From contig DATBDL010000420.1 of assembly GCA_036269975.1 (NCBI GenBank), positions 1 through 8,026 on the forward strand: a DNA stretch of 8,026 nt. The letters are read 5' to 3'. The notes under the pieces are model-generated. The model saw only the letters and a program-made list of their open reading frames with translations. It was not told where the DNA came from and did not search any database. The position numbers and the translations under genes were made by a program. Positions 1 to 6,657 of this stretch are shown one piece after another; position 1 is the stretch's first letter, and the number at the start of each line of letters is the position of its first letter. This stretch comes from DATEPR01 sp036269975. Its GTDB lineage: Bacteria > Actinomycetota > Actinomycetes > Mycobacteriales > Pseudonocardiaceae.

Positions 1-968
1 ATCTGCTGCCGGCGTCGGTGCGGCGGCTGTCGGCGCCGCTGCGTCGCTCGGCCTGGGGCGAGGGCGTGGACGTCCGGATCGATCACCTGCTCGCCGGGCC
101 GGACGCGATGGTCGTGCACGGCCCGATGGTCGGCGCCGACATGAGCCGAACCGTGTTGCCGCCGTTGGACAAGCTGCCGGTCGGGCCGCTGCCGCCGCGA
201 CCGGCCGGCCTGGTCGGCGCGCACCGGTCCCGCCGCCCCGGCGACGGCGTCGAGCTGCGGGACATCCGGCCGTTCCAGCCGGGGGACCGGCTGCGTGGCA
301 TCGACTGGCGGGTTTCCTTGCGCAGCAACAACGGTGAGTTGTACGTACGCGAACGACACGCGACCGCGGACGCGGACATCGTGCTGGCGCTGGACACCCG
401 CACCGATGTGGTGCCGGAACTCGCCGAGTGGTCGACGTCCCTGCTGGGCGCGACGGTCCGCCCGGGCGGCAGCCTCGACACCTCCGTGCGCGCCGCCGTC
501 TCGCTCGCGGCGAGCTACCTGCGGCTGGGGGACCGGGTCGGGCTGGTCGACCTCGGCCGGCCCCGGCTCGGTCTGAAGCCCGCGGTCGGTCGGCGACAAC
601 TTCTTCGGCTGCGCAACCAGATCGTGGTGTGCGCGACCTCGGCCGGCTGGTCTCCGTCGCCGGTGTTGAGCGAGCACCAGGTGCCGCAGGGCGCCGTTGT
701 CGTGATGTTGTCGCCGTTTCTCGACGACGCGATCGTGCAGGCGGCCGTGCACGCCGCGCGGCGCGGAAACCGTGTGCTGGCCGTGGATGTGTTGCCGCCA
801 GAGCTGATCGCCGACCGGAGCGACCGGTGGGGCGAGGTCGTGCGGCACATCCTGTTGCTTGAACACGACGCCCGGCTGGCCGCGCTGCGGAACCGGGGCG
901 TGGCCGTGATGTCGTGGTCCGACGGCCGGGTGTCCATCGCCGACCTGTTGCGGCGGATCCGCCGATGA
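1..968 (+). CDS. DUF58 domain protein, 5'-truncated by the window edge
   Basis: The reading frame is open from base 3 to a TGA at 966-968. The GTG at 18 is only the first start-like codon in the window; the gene almost certainly begins upstream, because DUF58 proteins normally carry an N-terminal membrane-anchor region before this part. The family signature is clear: a GDGVELRDIRPFQPGDR stretch, GDRLRGIDWR at bases 282-311, then SLRSNNGELYVRERH and an Asp-containing strand (DIVLALDTR) that starts the von Willebrand A-like fold typical of the family. DUF58 proteins are usually encoded beside MoxR-type AAA ATPases and are thought to work with them in protein or complex maturation at the membrane; no MoxR gene is visible here, so that partner is inferred. 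The stop codon overlaps the next start (ATGA), which indicates translational coupling. Exact biochemical role unknown. Confidence 0.9.
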   Translation, partial: LLPASVRRLSAPLRRSAWGEGVDVRIDHLLAGPDAMVVHGPMVGADMSRTVLPPLDKLPVGPLPPRPAGLVGAHRSRRPGDGVELRDIRPFQPGDRLRGIDWRVSLRSNNGELYVRERHATADADIVLALDTRTDVVPELAEWSTSLLGATVRPGGSLDTSVRAAVSLAASYLRLGDRVGLVDLGRPRLGLKPAVGRRQLLRLRNQIVVCATSAGWSPSPVLSEHQVPQGAVVVMLSPFLDDAIVQAAVHAARRGNRVLAVDVLPPELIADRSDRWGEVVRHILLLEHDARLAALRNRGVAVMSWSDGRVSIADLLRRIRR

Positions 969-1459
969 CCCTGGAAGTCCAGCCGGGCCTGCCGGCGTGG
1001 TGGCTGCGCGCGGCGATCGGCGTGCTCGGCGCGGCCGTGCTGCTGATCCTGGCCGCGCAGGGGCTCGGGGTCCCGCTGCTGATCGTGTTCGCCGTGGTCG
1101 TCGCGGTCGCGGTGACAATTCCGAGCTCGCCGGCCATGACCGTGCTGATCGGCGGCGCCGCGATCTGCGCCGCGTTCCTGGACGGCGTCGACGTGAGCGT
1201 CGAGGCCGTGCTGCTGATTCCGTTGCTGCATCTGGGTCACGTGCTCGCGGCGATCGCCGGCGTGCTGCCGGTCAGCGCGCGGCTGCACCTGGCCGCGTTC
1301 CGCCGGCCGCTGCGGCGCTATCTGCTGATCCAGGTCGCGGTGCTCGTGCTGGTCGCCGTCGCCGTGCTGCTGCCGGCCGGGCGGATCGACCCGATCGTCG
1401 AGGTCGCGGGCCTGCTTGCGGCGGCCGGGATCGCCCTGCTCGCCCTTCCCCGCCGCTGA
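965..1459 (+). CDS. small multi-pass membrane protein of unknown function
   Basis: The ATG at 965 overlaps the DUF58 stop (ATGA) and gives a 164-residue protein; a longer in-frame start at 914 would lie deep inside the DUF58 gene and is unlikely. The product is almost entirely hydrophobic (Leu, Val, Ala), with about five or six likely membrane segments near residues 14-32, 34-50, 56-71, 76-100, 120-137 and 143-161. A basic loop between the fourth and fifth (FRRPLRRY, about 111-118) and a basic C-terminus (LPRR) suggest these parts face the cytoplasm. I recognise no family motif. Its tight coupling to the DUF58 gene suggests it belongs to the same membrane-associated MoxR/DUF58-type system, where small membrane proteins are common companions. 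That role is inferred from position only. The last codons run into the degenerate GC-rich repeat region that follows. Confidence 0.68.
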   Translation: MTLEVQPGLPAWWLRAAIGVLGAAVLLILAAQGLGVPLLIVFAVVVAVAVTIPSSPAMTVLIGGAAICAAFLDGVDVSVEAVLLIPLLHLGHVLAAIAGVLPVSARLHLAAFRRPLRRYLLIQVAVLVLVAVAVLLPAGRIDPIVEVAGLLAAAGIALLALPRR

Positions 1460-1479
1460 TCGGCGCCCGCCCGCCGCGC

Positions 1480-1680
1480 CATCGCCCTTTGCTGCGCCGC
1501 TGTCGGCCCTGCCTGGGGATCGCGTTCGGCCGCTTGCCATCGCCTTGTGCCGCGCCGACGTTACCCCTGCCCGCAGGTCGGCACCTCGCCTGCCTCCGCC
1601 CTTTGCTTCCCCGCCGTTGGCCCTGCCGTGGGGTCGCATTCGTCCGCCTGCCTCCGCCCCTTGTTGCGCTGCCGTTGACA
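1480..1680 (+). repeat. degenerate tandem repeat, ~57-bp unit, about 3.5 copies
   Basis: Successive units begin CATCGCC or CTCCGCC and end in TTGC or CTGC: 1480-1537 (58 bp), 1538-1593 (56 bp), 1594-1651 (58 bp) and a partial copy 1652-1680. By hand alignment copies 1 and 3 match at about 46 of 58 positions; copy 2 is more diverged. Each full copy has a short C-run/G-run stem at the same place (for example CCTG-CCCG-CAGG in copy 2). The sequence ending the upstream gene (CGCCCTTCCCCGCCGCTGAT) resembles the start of a unit, so the array may once have reached further left. I see no gene here: frames crossing it give only Pro/Ala/Arg-rich shadow peptides. Confidence 0.55.
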
Positions 1681-1703
1681 GGTGCTGTCGGTCACACTAA
1701 TTT
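1675..1703 (+). promoter_or_regulatory. predicted housekeeping-sigma promoter for the lyase operon
   Basis: A perfect TTGACA (1675-1680) is followed after exactly 17 bp by TAATTT (1698-1703), putting the transcription start near 1710 and leaving a leader of about 50 bases before the ATG at 1760. Local A+T content rises sharply from about 1693 to 1750 against the GC-rich background, as expected for a real promoter and leader. The -35 box falls in the last, partial copy of the upstream tandem repeat. Prediction from sequence only. Confidence 0.6.
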
Positions 1704-1749
1704 CACCGCTGAGTTTCGAGAATGTGAAGCGTGTTCATATACGTGAAAT

Positions 1750-1754
1750 GGAGG
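1750..1754 (+). promoter_or_regulatory. ribosome binding site deciding the lyase start
   Basis: GGAGG lies five bases before the ATG at 1760. This argues against the in-frame ATG at 1748, which overlaps the site, and against the in-frame codons at 1682 onwards, which lie in the promoter. Confidence 0.75.
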
Positions 1755-1759
1755 CGGCG

Positions 1760-4162
1760 ATGTCGATCAACCGCAGGGATCTGCTCCGATACGGCGTCGC
1801 CGCCGGCGTCTCCACCGCGGCGGTCGGCACGCTGTCCGGAGTGGCCGGCGCGGGCGTCGCCGCCGCTGCCCCGGCTCCGCTCACCGACGCCGAGAAGATC
1901 ATCGCTGCGTACAAGGAACTTCAGGTCGGGCGCAACATCGCCTCGGCCGAGAGAACCGGCGCGGTCAAGGCGCTCGACGAGGTCGCGCTCCAGTACGACT
2001 CGACCATGGACGTCACCGGCGACCAGTTGTGGACCGACCTCAAGGTCGGGCCGGGCAGCGACTTCTTCCCGACGATGTACTACCGGCTGCGCACCATCGC
2101 GGTGGACTGGGCAACGCACGGCTCGGCGCTGTCGTCGAAGGCCGGCATGGCACAGCGGATCATCACCGCGCTCGACATCCTCCACACCGGCGAATACAAC
2201 GAGAACACCGGCGAGACCGGCAACTGGTACTCGTACGAGATCGCCGTTCCGCACTGGCTGTTGCAGATCCTGGTGGCACTCGGCGACGAGCTCACGCCGG
2301 ACCAGCTCGCCCCGTATCTCGCGCCGGTGCTCGCGTTCGTGCCCGACCCGAACCTGCGCACCAACACCGGCTCCGTCGAGACCGGCGCGAACCGCGCCGA
2401 CAAGGCGCTGATCACCGTGGTGTCCGGCGCGCTCGCGCAGGACGCGAACCGTGTCGCGGCCGGTGTCGGCGCCGTCACCGACCAGGTCGGTGACGGCGCC
2501 GCGAGCCTGGTGGCGCGGGTGAGCGCCGGTGACGGCTACCGCGCCGACGGCTCGTTCGTCCAGCACGACGTGGTCCCCTACGCCGGCCACTACGGTCTCG
2601 TCCTGTTGACCGCCGTCGCCGGCCTGATCGAGGTCACCAGCGGTACGTCGACGCAGCTCCCGGCCGAGGTGAAGCAGTGGTGCTACGACACCGTCGCGGA
2701 CGTGTACGCGCCGTTCGTGACCAGCGGCGCCGTCATGGAGCCGGTGCGCGGCCGGATGCTGTCCCGCCAGGGCGAGACCGGTTTCGACGCCGGCCACCAG
2801 CTCACCGCGGCGATCGTGCTGCTGGCCCGCAGCGCGCCGGAACCGGCGAAGAGCACATTGGCGGGCTTCGCGGCCAGGTTCGTCGGCGACGACAACTGGG
2901 CGCCCTACCTCAACGTGACCGACCTGGCGCGGTTCTCCGGCGGCCTGCAACCGGTCGGCGTGCCGGAGATCGAGTACGCCAGGGCACTGCTGGCCACCCG
3001 CCCCAGGCCGGCGCCGAAAACGCGGCAGCACAGGGTGTTCCCGCAGCAGGACCGCATGGTCCACGTGACGGACGGGTGGTCGGCGTCGCTCGGTGTCGGC
3101 TCGGCGCGGATCTGCCGCTACGAGTCGATCAACGGCCAGAACCTGCACGGCTGGTACGTCGGCGACGGCGTGCTGTACACGTTCCTGCCCGGCGACCAGG
3201 GCCACTACAGCGACGCCTACTGGCCGACGGTCGACGCCACCCTGCTGCCCGGCACCACGACGAAGGACAGCGCGCCACCCGCGCTCCAGGCCAGCCCGCC
3301 GTTGACCCCGAACGCGTGGGTGGGCGGGGTGCGGCTGGACGCCGGGCACGGTGCCCACGGACTGGACTTCGTGTCCCAGGACGGCACCCTGACCGCCAGG
3401 AAGTCCTGGTTCTTCGCCCCCGGCGGCGTGTTCTGCCTCGGCGCCGGCATCACCGACACGTCGGGGGCGACGGTTCGCACCACGATCGACAACCGCAACA
3501 TCGGCACCAACGGCGCGCAGGCACTGCTGTCCGACGACCGTCCTGTTCCGACGACCCTCGGCCAGACCACGATCCTGGCCCGCCCGCGCTGGCTGCACCT
3601 CGACGGCGTCGCCGGCTACCTGCTGGTCCAACCGGCCTCGGTCACCGTGCTGCGGGAGGACCGCACCGCGAGCTGGTTCTCCATCGACACCGGCGCCAAC
3701 ACGCACGGCACCCTGACCCCGTTCACGCGGCGGTTCCAGAAGATCGTGCTCGGCCACGGCGCGAACCCGGCCGGCGCGAGCTACGCCTACGTGGTGCTGC
3801 CGGGCGCTTCGGCGTCGCAGACGCGCTCGGCAGTGGGCGACTGGCAGGTGCTGGCGAACACCGTTGCGGTGCAGGCGGTCCGGCTGCCCGGCCACATCAC
3901 GGCGGCGTCGTTCTTCGCGGCCGGCTCGGTCCGTGGCATCGCGGTCGACGGTCCGGCAGCGGTCATCACGGACGGCGAGACCTACGCCGTCGCCGATCCC
4001 ACACAGGTCCAGACCACTGTCCGGTTGACGGTCGATCGGGCCGATGCCGGGGCCGTGTCGTCCGATCCGCGCGTCACCGTCGTATCCAGGGAACGACAAC
4101 TGGTCGTCGACATCGACGTGACCGGCTCGCTCGGCGCGACCCACACGTTCCGCGTGCACTGA
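1760..4162 (+). CDS. Tat-exported polysaccharide lyase family 8 (hyaluronate/chondroitin/xanthan lyase type)
   Basis: 800 residues, the usual size for family PL8, which cleaves uronic-acid polysaccharides by beta-elimination. The N-terminus NRRDLLRYG with a following hydrophobic stretch is a twin-arginine signal; likely cleavage follows the Ala run near residue 37. An alpha/alpha-toroid domain spans about 45-400, a central beta-sandwich about 410-670 (GWYVGDG, YWPTVDATLLPGTT, ARKSWFF) and a smaller C-terminal beta domain follows. Catalytic residues visible by motif and spacing: Asn211 (TGANR), His269 and Tyr278 (QHDVVPYAGHY, nine apart as in the family), Arg332 and Arg336 (RGRMLSR, 63 after His as in characterised members) and Glu455/Asn458 (ESIN). 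Departures: the aromatic patch is NWYSYE (155-160), where family members usually have NWW-W; the Asn-to-His gap is 58, not about 50; and NGQN replaces the common NGEN. Substrate cannot be named. The next gene starts 21 bases downstream, so the two are probably one operon. Confidence 0.93.
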   Translation: MSINRRDLLRYGVAAGVSTAAVGTLSGVAGAGVAAAAPAPLTDAEKIIAAYKELQVGRNIASAERTGAVKALDEVALQYDSTMDVTGDQLWTDLKVGPGSDFFPTMYYRLRTIAVDWATHGSALSSKAGMAQRIITALDILHTGEYNENTGETGNWYSYEIAVPHWLLQILVALGDELTPDQLAPYLAPVLAFVPDPNLRTNTGSVETGANRADKALITVVSGALAQDANRVAAGVGAVTDQVGDGAASLVARVSAGDGYRADGSFVQHDVVPYAGHYGLVLLTAVAGLIEVTSGTSTQLPAEVKQWCYDTVADVYAPFVTSGAVMEPVRGRMLSRQGETGFDAGHQLTAAIVLLARSAPEPAKSTLAGFAARFVGDDNWAPYLNVTDLARFSGGLQPVGVPEIEYARALLATRPRPAPKTRQHRVFPQQDRMVHVTDGWSASLGVGSARICRYESINGQNLHGWYVGDGVLYTFLPGDQGHYSDAYWPTVDATLLPGTTTKDSAPPALQASPPLTPNAWVGGVRLDAGHGAHGLDFVSQDGTLTARKSWFFAPGGVFCLGAGITDTSGATVRTTIDNRNIGTNGAQALLSDDRPVPTTLGQTTILARPRWLHLDGVAGYLLVQPASVTVLREDRTASWFSIDTGANTHGTLTPFTRRFQKIVLGHGANPAGASYAYVVLPGASASQTRSAVGDWQVLANTVAVQAVRLPGHITAASFFAAGSVRGIAVDGPAAVITDGETYAVADPTQVQTTVRLTVDRADAGAVSSDPRVTVVSRERQLVVDIDVTGSLGATHTFRVH

Positions 4163-4174
4163 CGAGCGCTCCTT

Positions 4175-4181
4175 GGAGGAG
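4175..4181 (+). promoter_or_regulatory. ribosome binding site of the CBM2-linked gene
   Basis: GGAGGAG in the 21-base gap after the lyase stop, with four bases between GGAGG and the ATG at 4184. It fixes the start and supports efficient translation from a shared transcript. Confidence 0.75.
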
Positions 4182-4183
4182 TC

Positions 4184-5854
4184 ATGGCACAGCCGCGCAA
4201 CCGCACCCTGCCGCTGATCGCGGCGGGTGCCGCCGTACTCGCCCTGTCCGTTGTGGTCGGCACCGCGGACAGGGCATCGGGCGCCGCATCGTTCTCGGTC
4301 GCGGTGACACCGAGCAAGACCTGGCTGGGTGGCTTCCAGGAACAGGTGACGGTCACCAACAACACGGGTGCCGCCGTCAACGGCTGGGTGGTCCAGTTCG
4401 ACCTCGATCCGAGCGAGGCGATCACCAGCAGTTGGAGCTCGGTACAGACGACGACGGGCCACCACGAGTCGTTCGTCAACGCCAGTTTCAACGGGAAGGT
4501 GGCCAACGGCGCCAGCGTGAGCTTCGGCTTCAACGGCTCGGACACGATCGGGTTCATCGCGCCCAAGAACGTCGTCGTCGGGCCGCCCGGTATACCGCTC
4601 CCGCCCACGACGACCGCCACGACGCCCCCACCGCCAACCACCACGACGCCAACCACCACGACGCCAACCACCACGACGGCCCCGCCGGCGACCACAACAC
4701 CGCCGCCACCCCCACCGCAGTTCACCCAGGCCGACATCGACGCGGCCGTGGCGACGCCGTTGGTCGCGTTCGCCGCGCCCAATTCCGGGACTCCGCGTCC
4801 CGGCACCAATCCCAAGCAGATGCTCGAATCGATGGCCTTGTACTACCTCGCACTGGTGGACAAGACCGATCCCGGTGCCGCCGCCACCAACGGGACCACA
4901 GTGGACGAAACCCTGCTGGCCCAGGTTCGGCACCTGATCGCGGGCGGCAACGAGCCGGACGCCGACGGCGGCCTCGAAGGCTGGTCACACGCGCCGGTGG
5001 CTGTCGGATTGTTGTTGCTGCGCAACGGTTCGGCTTGGAGTGAGCTGACGGCGGCCGAGCAGTCCAAGGTGAGCCTGCTCGAAGCCGCGATGGGCTACGC
5101 CGGCAACTACGCCTACAACGACGCGAACGACTTCGCATCGGGTATCTGCGGTTTCGGCAATTTCGCGAAGACCAACAATCCCAATTACCGGGACGGCTAT
5201 GTCGACGTCGAAGCTGCCGCGATCGAGTATTTCGGGGCGTCGAACTGGGATTCGATGCTGACCGGTTTCAGTGCCGCCACCGAGGTCAGCCAGTTGACCG
5301 CGGCCGGCCTGACCAACGCGGCCGGCTGCTACCAAACCGTTGGCACGGCGGCGGACGCGGCCATCGATCGGCCGTTCCGGTGGGAGGGGCACGGCAGTGC
5401 CGACGTCATGGGAATCTGGAACCAGTTGGCGGCGGACACGTTCGACCAGACGGTGACGAGCGTCAACGGCCCCGCGCACATCGCGGACGACACGACCAGC
5501 CCGGAACAGGGCCTGCTCGGCATGGGCCACGAGTTCGCCAGCACGGACTCCGGCGGCCTGCGCAGTTCGGCGCTGTACGTGTTCGAGGGCTGGATGAACG
5601 TCACCGGGACCCGTGCCGCGATGACCGCGCTGGGCACGTTCGACTGCGCCGCCGCCGGTTCCGCGGCGCGCTACCAGGTCGGCACGCTGGACCTGATCTA
5701 CAAGCTGCACCACGGCTACGTCAGCTTTGCGGCCAGCCAGAGCGGCGTACTCGTCGACGACCACGGTGATCCGTCATCGGACGGTCCCAACGCGAAGGGA
5801 TACCAGTTGGATCTGGACGCATACGACGCGTTGATCGCCAACCAGGGCTGCTGA
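4184..5854 (+). CDS. secreted CBM2-like domain + Pro/Thr linker + unassigned C-terminal domain, candidate polysaccharide lyase
   Basis: 556 residues. Residues 1-35 are a Sec signal (basic start, hydrophobic core, likely cut after ASGA). Residues about 36-134 look like a cellulose-binding CBM2 module: TWLGGFQEQVTVTN, NGWVVQF and a GASVSFGFNGS strand, with Trp47, Trp68 and Trp84. The usual terminal cysteines are absent and the third aromatic position is Phe102. Residues about 135-178 are a Pro/Thr linker with three PTTTT repeats. Residues 179-556 form a mostly helical domain with four cysteines that I cannot assign with confidence. Its motifs GGLEGWSH (His269), NPNYRDGY (Tyr335, Arg336, Tyr339), RWEGHGS (Arg399, His403) and YKLHHGY (His509, His510, Tyr512) are the kind of His/Tyr/Arg clusters found in alpha/alpha-toroid polysaccharide lyases; a glucuronan/alginate-lyase-like family such as PL38 is a guess. 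The operon partner being a PL8 lyase supports action on a polysaccharide. Coding call is firm, catalytic role is inferred. Confidence 0.85.
   Translation: MAQPRNRTLPLIAAGAAVLALSVVVGTADRASGAASFSVAVTPSKTWLGGFQEQVTVTNNTGAAVNGWVVQFDLDPSEAITSSWSSVQTTTGHHESFVNASFNGKVANGASVSFGFNGSDTIGFIAPKNVVVGPPGIPLPPTTTATTPPPPTTTTPTTTTPTTTTAPPATTTPPPPPPQFTQADIDAAVATPLVAFAAPNSGTPRPGTNPKQMLESMALYYLALVDKTDPGAAATNGTTVDETLLAQVRHLIAGGNEPDADGGLEGWSHAPVAVGLLLLRNGSAWSELTAAEQSKVSLLEAAMGYAGNYAYNDANDFASGICGFGNFAKTNNPNYRDGYVDVEAAAIEYFGASNWDSMLTGFSAATEVSQLTAAGLTNAAGCYQTVGTAADAAIDRPFRWEGHGSADVMGIWNQLAADTFDQTVTSVNGPAHIADDTTSPEQGLLGMGHEFASTDSGGLRSSALYVFEGWMNVTGTRAAMTALGTFDCAAAGSAARYQVGTLDLIYKLHHGYVSFAASQSGVLVDDHGDPSSDGPNAKGYQLDLDAYDALIANQGC
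4634..4678 (+). repeat. three perfect 15-bp tandem repeats in the linker
   Basis: CCAACCACCACGACG occurs three times in a row, each encoding Pro-Thr-Thr-Thr-Thr (residues 151-165). Identical copies at the DNA level indicate recent slippage or homogenisation; linker length probably varies between strains. Confidence 0.9.
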
Positions 5855-5867
5855 CGCGGGCGCGTCA
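5852..5867 (+). terminator. possible hairpin at the end of the lyase operon
   Basis: TGACGCG-GG-CGCGTCA is a perfect 7-bp dyad starting on the stop codon. As RNA it would form a six-pair GC-rich stem with a GGGC loop. No T-run follows, so it is either a U-less actinobacterial-type terminator, an mRNA-stabilising hairpin, or a protein-binding site. Confidence 0.4.
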
Positions 5868-5880
5868 ACTCACCCGTTCG

Positions 5881-5911
5881 CACATGCTGGTCGATAATCG
5901 GCCAGCATGTG
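5881..5911 (+). promoter_or_regulatory. 31-bp near-perfect palindrome over the DUF421 start, with -10-like core
   Basis: Arms CACATGCTGG (5881-5890) and CCAGCATGTG (5902-5911) flank T-CGAT-A-ATCG-G; 28 of the 30 off-centre positions are symmetric about 5896. The right arm contains the ATG at 5907, and the centre contains GATAAT (5893-5898), one mismatch from the -10 consensus and eight bases before that ATG. This matches a leaderless promoter with an overlapping operator. No good -35 box is visible. Confidence 0.55.
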
Positions 5912-6509
5912 GTCCGACATGTTCGCCCTCCCGGTCTCCGCCCTGGAGAAGGTCCTGCGCACCGTGCTCGTCTACGGCGGACTCGCCGTTCTGCTGCGCC
6001 TTGGCGGCAAGCGGGACCTGGCCCAGCTCAACACGTTCGACCTGGTCGTCATGCTGCTGCTGTCCAATGTGGTGCAGAACGCGGTGATCGGCAACGACAA
6101 CAGCCTGACCGGTGGCCTGCTCGGCGCGCTGGTGCTGGTCTCCGTGAACGCGGTCTGGGTGCGGGTGGTGAACCGCCGTCCCAGCCTGACCAGGATCTTC
6201 GAGGGCACGCCGACCACACTGGTCGAGAACGGCAAGGTCGTCGGCAACCTGTATCGCCTCGGCCTGCGGCGGGCCGACGTCGCCACCGCCCTGCGGCACC
6301 AGGGCGCCGCGAACATCGACGAGGTCGAGCACGCCAGTCTGGAACCGGGTGGATCGATCGTCGTCGACCTGAAACCGGACGCGCAGGACCTGACCGTCGG
6401 CGACTACCGCGACGATCAGGCGCGAATGATCGAGGAACTGCGGTCGGAGATCCGCCGGTTGACCGAACACGTTGACTCTGGTTTTGCACGACTTCAGTCC
6501 GGGCACTAA
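5907..6509 (+). CDS. DUF421 (YetF-type) membrane protein
   Basis: 200 residues. Three membrane segments lie near residues 15-32, 40-60 and 66-88, and between and within them is the characteristic RLGGKRDLAQLNTFDLVVMLLLSNVVQNAVIG-type block (here about 31-59). The cytoplasmic DUF421 domain follows (about 91-155: IFEGTPTTLVENGKVV, LYRLGLRRADVATALRHQG, and a SLEPGGSIVVDLKP strand). A charged helical tail (about 160-200, MIEELRSEIRRLTEHV) could form a coiled coil. The family is widespread in bacteria and poorly understood at the molecular level. No Shine-Dalgarno sequence precedes the ATG at 5907 or the in-frame ATG at 5919; I prefer 5907 because a GATAAT sits at leaderless spacing. The palindrome there suggests its own regulation, separate from the lyase operon 52 bases upstream. 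Confidence 0.92.
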   Translation: MWSDMFALPVSALEKVLRTVLVYGGLAVLLRLGGKRDLAQLNTFDLVVMLLLSNVVQNAVIGNDNSLTGGLLGALVLVSVNAVWVRVVNRRPSLTRIFEGTPTTLVENGKVVGNLYRLGLRRADVATALRHQGAANIDEVEHASLEPGGSIVVDLKPDAQDLTVGDYRDDQARMIEELRSEIRRLTEHVDSGFARLQSGH

Positions 6510-6657
6510 CCCGAAAGGACGAATTCCGAATCGGTTCCGAACCCGCCGACCAGGCCCTTGAGCAGGGGAAACATCAACTACCGGCGTTCACTGAATTCCA
6601 TGATACGGACGCGGTGTGTCACATCGTGAAGCACCACACGTCACAGGGCGCTGGACT

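Noticed and set aside
1480..1680. CRISPR array as an explanation of the 1480-1680 repeats
   Set aside because: Units are contiguous, diverged and have no unique spacers between identical repeats; no cas-like gene is nearby.
1682..1759. Upstream extension of the lyase to the first in-frame start codon
   Set aside because: It would lie between the -35 and -10 boxes and put 26 residues before the twin-arginine signal; GGAGG at 1750-1754 selects ATG 1760.
1703..4933. Very long minus-strand open frame (1076 codons) antisense to the lyase and the CBM2-linked gene
   Set aside because: It reads as Arg/Gly/Val/Asp-rich low-complexity protein with no domain, the pattern produced on the opposite strand by GC-biased third positions. 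The plus-strand frames have clear families, signals and ribosome binding sites.
2677..5043. Long plus-strand open frame (788 codons) in another frame, crossing the lyase stop
   Set aside because: Arg/Pro/Ala-rich shadow peptide with no recognisable motif, spanning two genes that are well supported in a different frame.
5884..6087. Small open frame starting at the ATG in the left arm of the DUF421 palindrome
   Set aside because: 67-codon, Pro/Ser/Arg-rich, out of frame with and overlapping the well-supported DUF421 gene; no ribosome binding site.
6497..6520. Stem-like sequence over the DUF421 stop (GTCC-GGG, loop, CCC-GAAA-GGAC)
   Set aside because: The stem needs a four-base one-sided bulge and has no T-run, so it is too weak to call a terminator.
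6521..6599. Short direct repeats GAATTCC (6521, 6593) and TTCCGAA (6524, 6535)
   Set aside because: Seven-base matches in a short stretch are expected by chance, and no second feature supports them.
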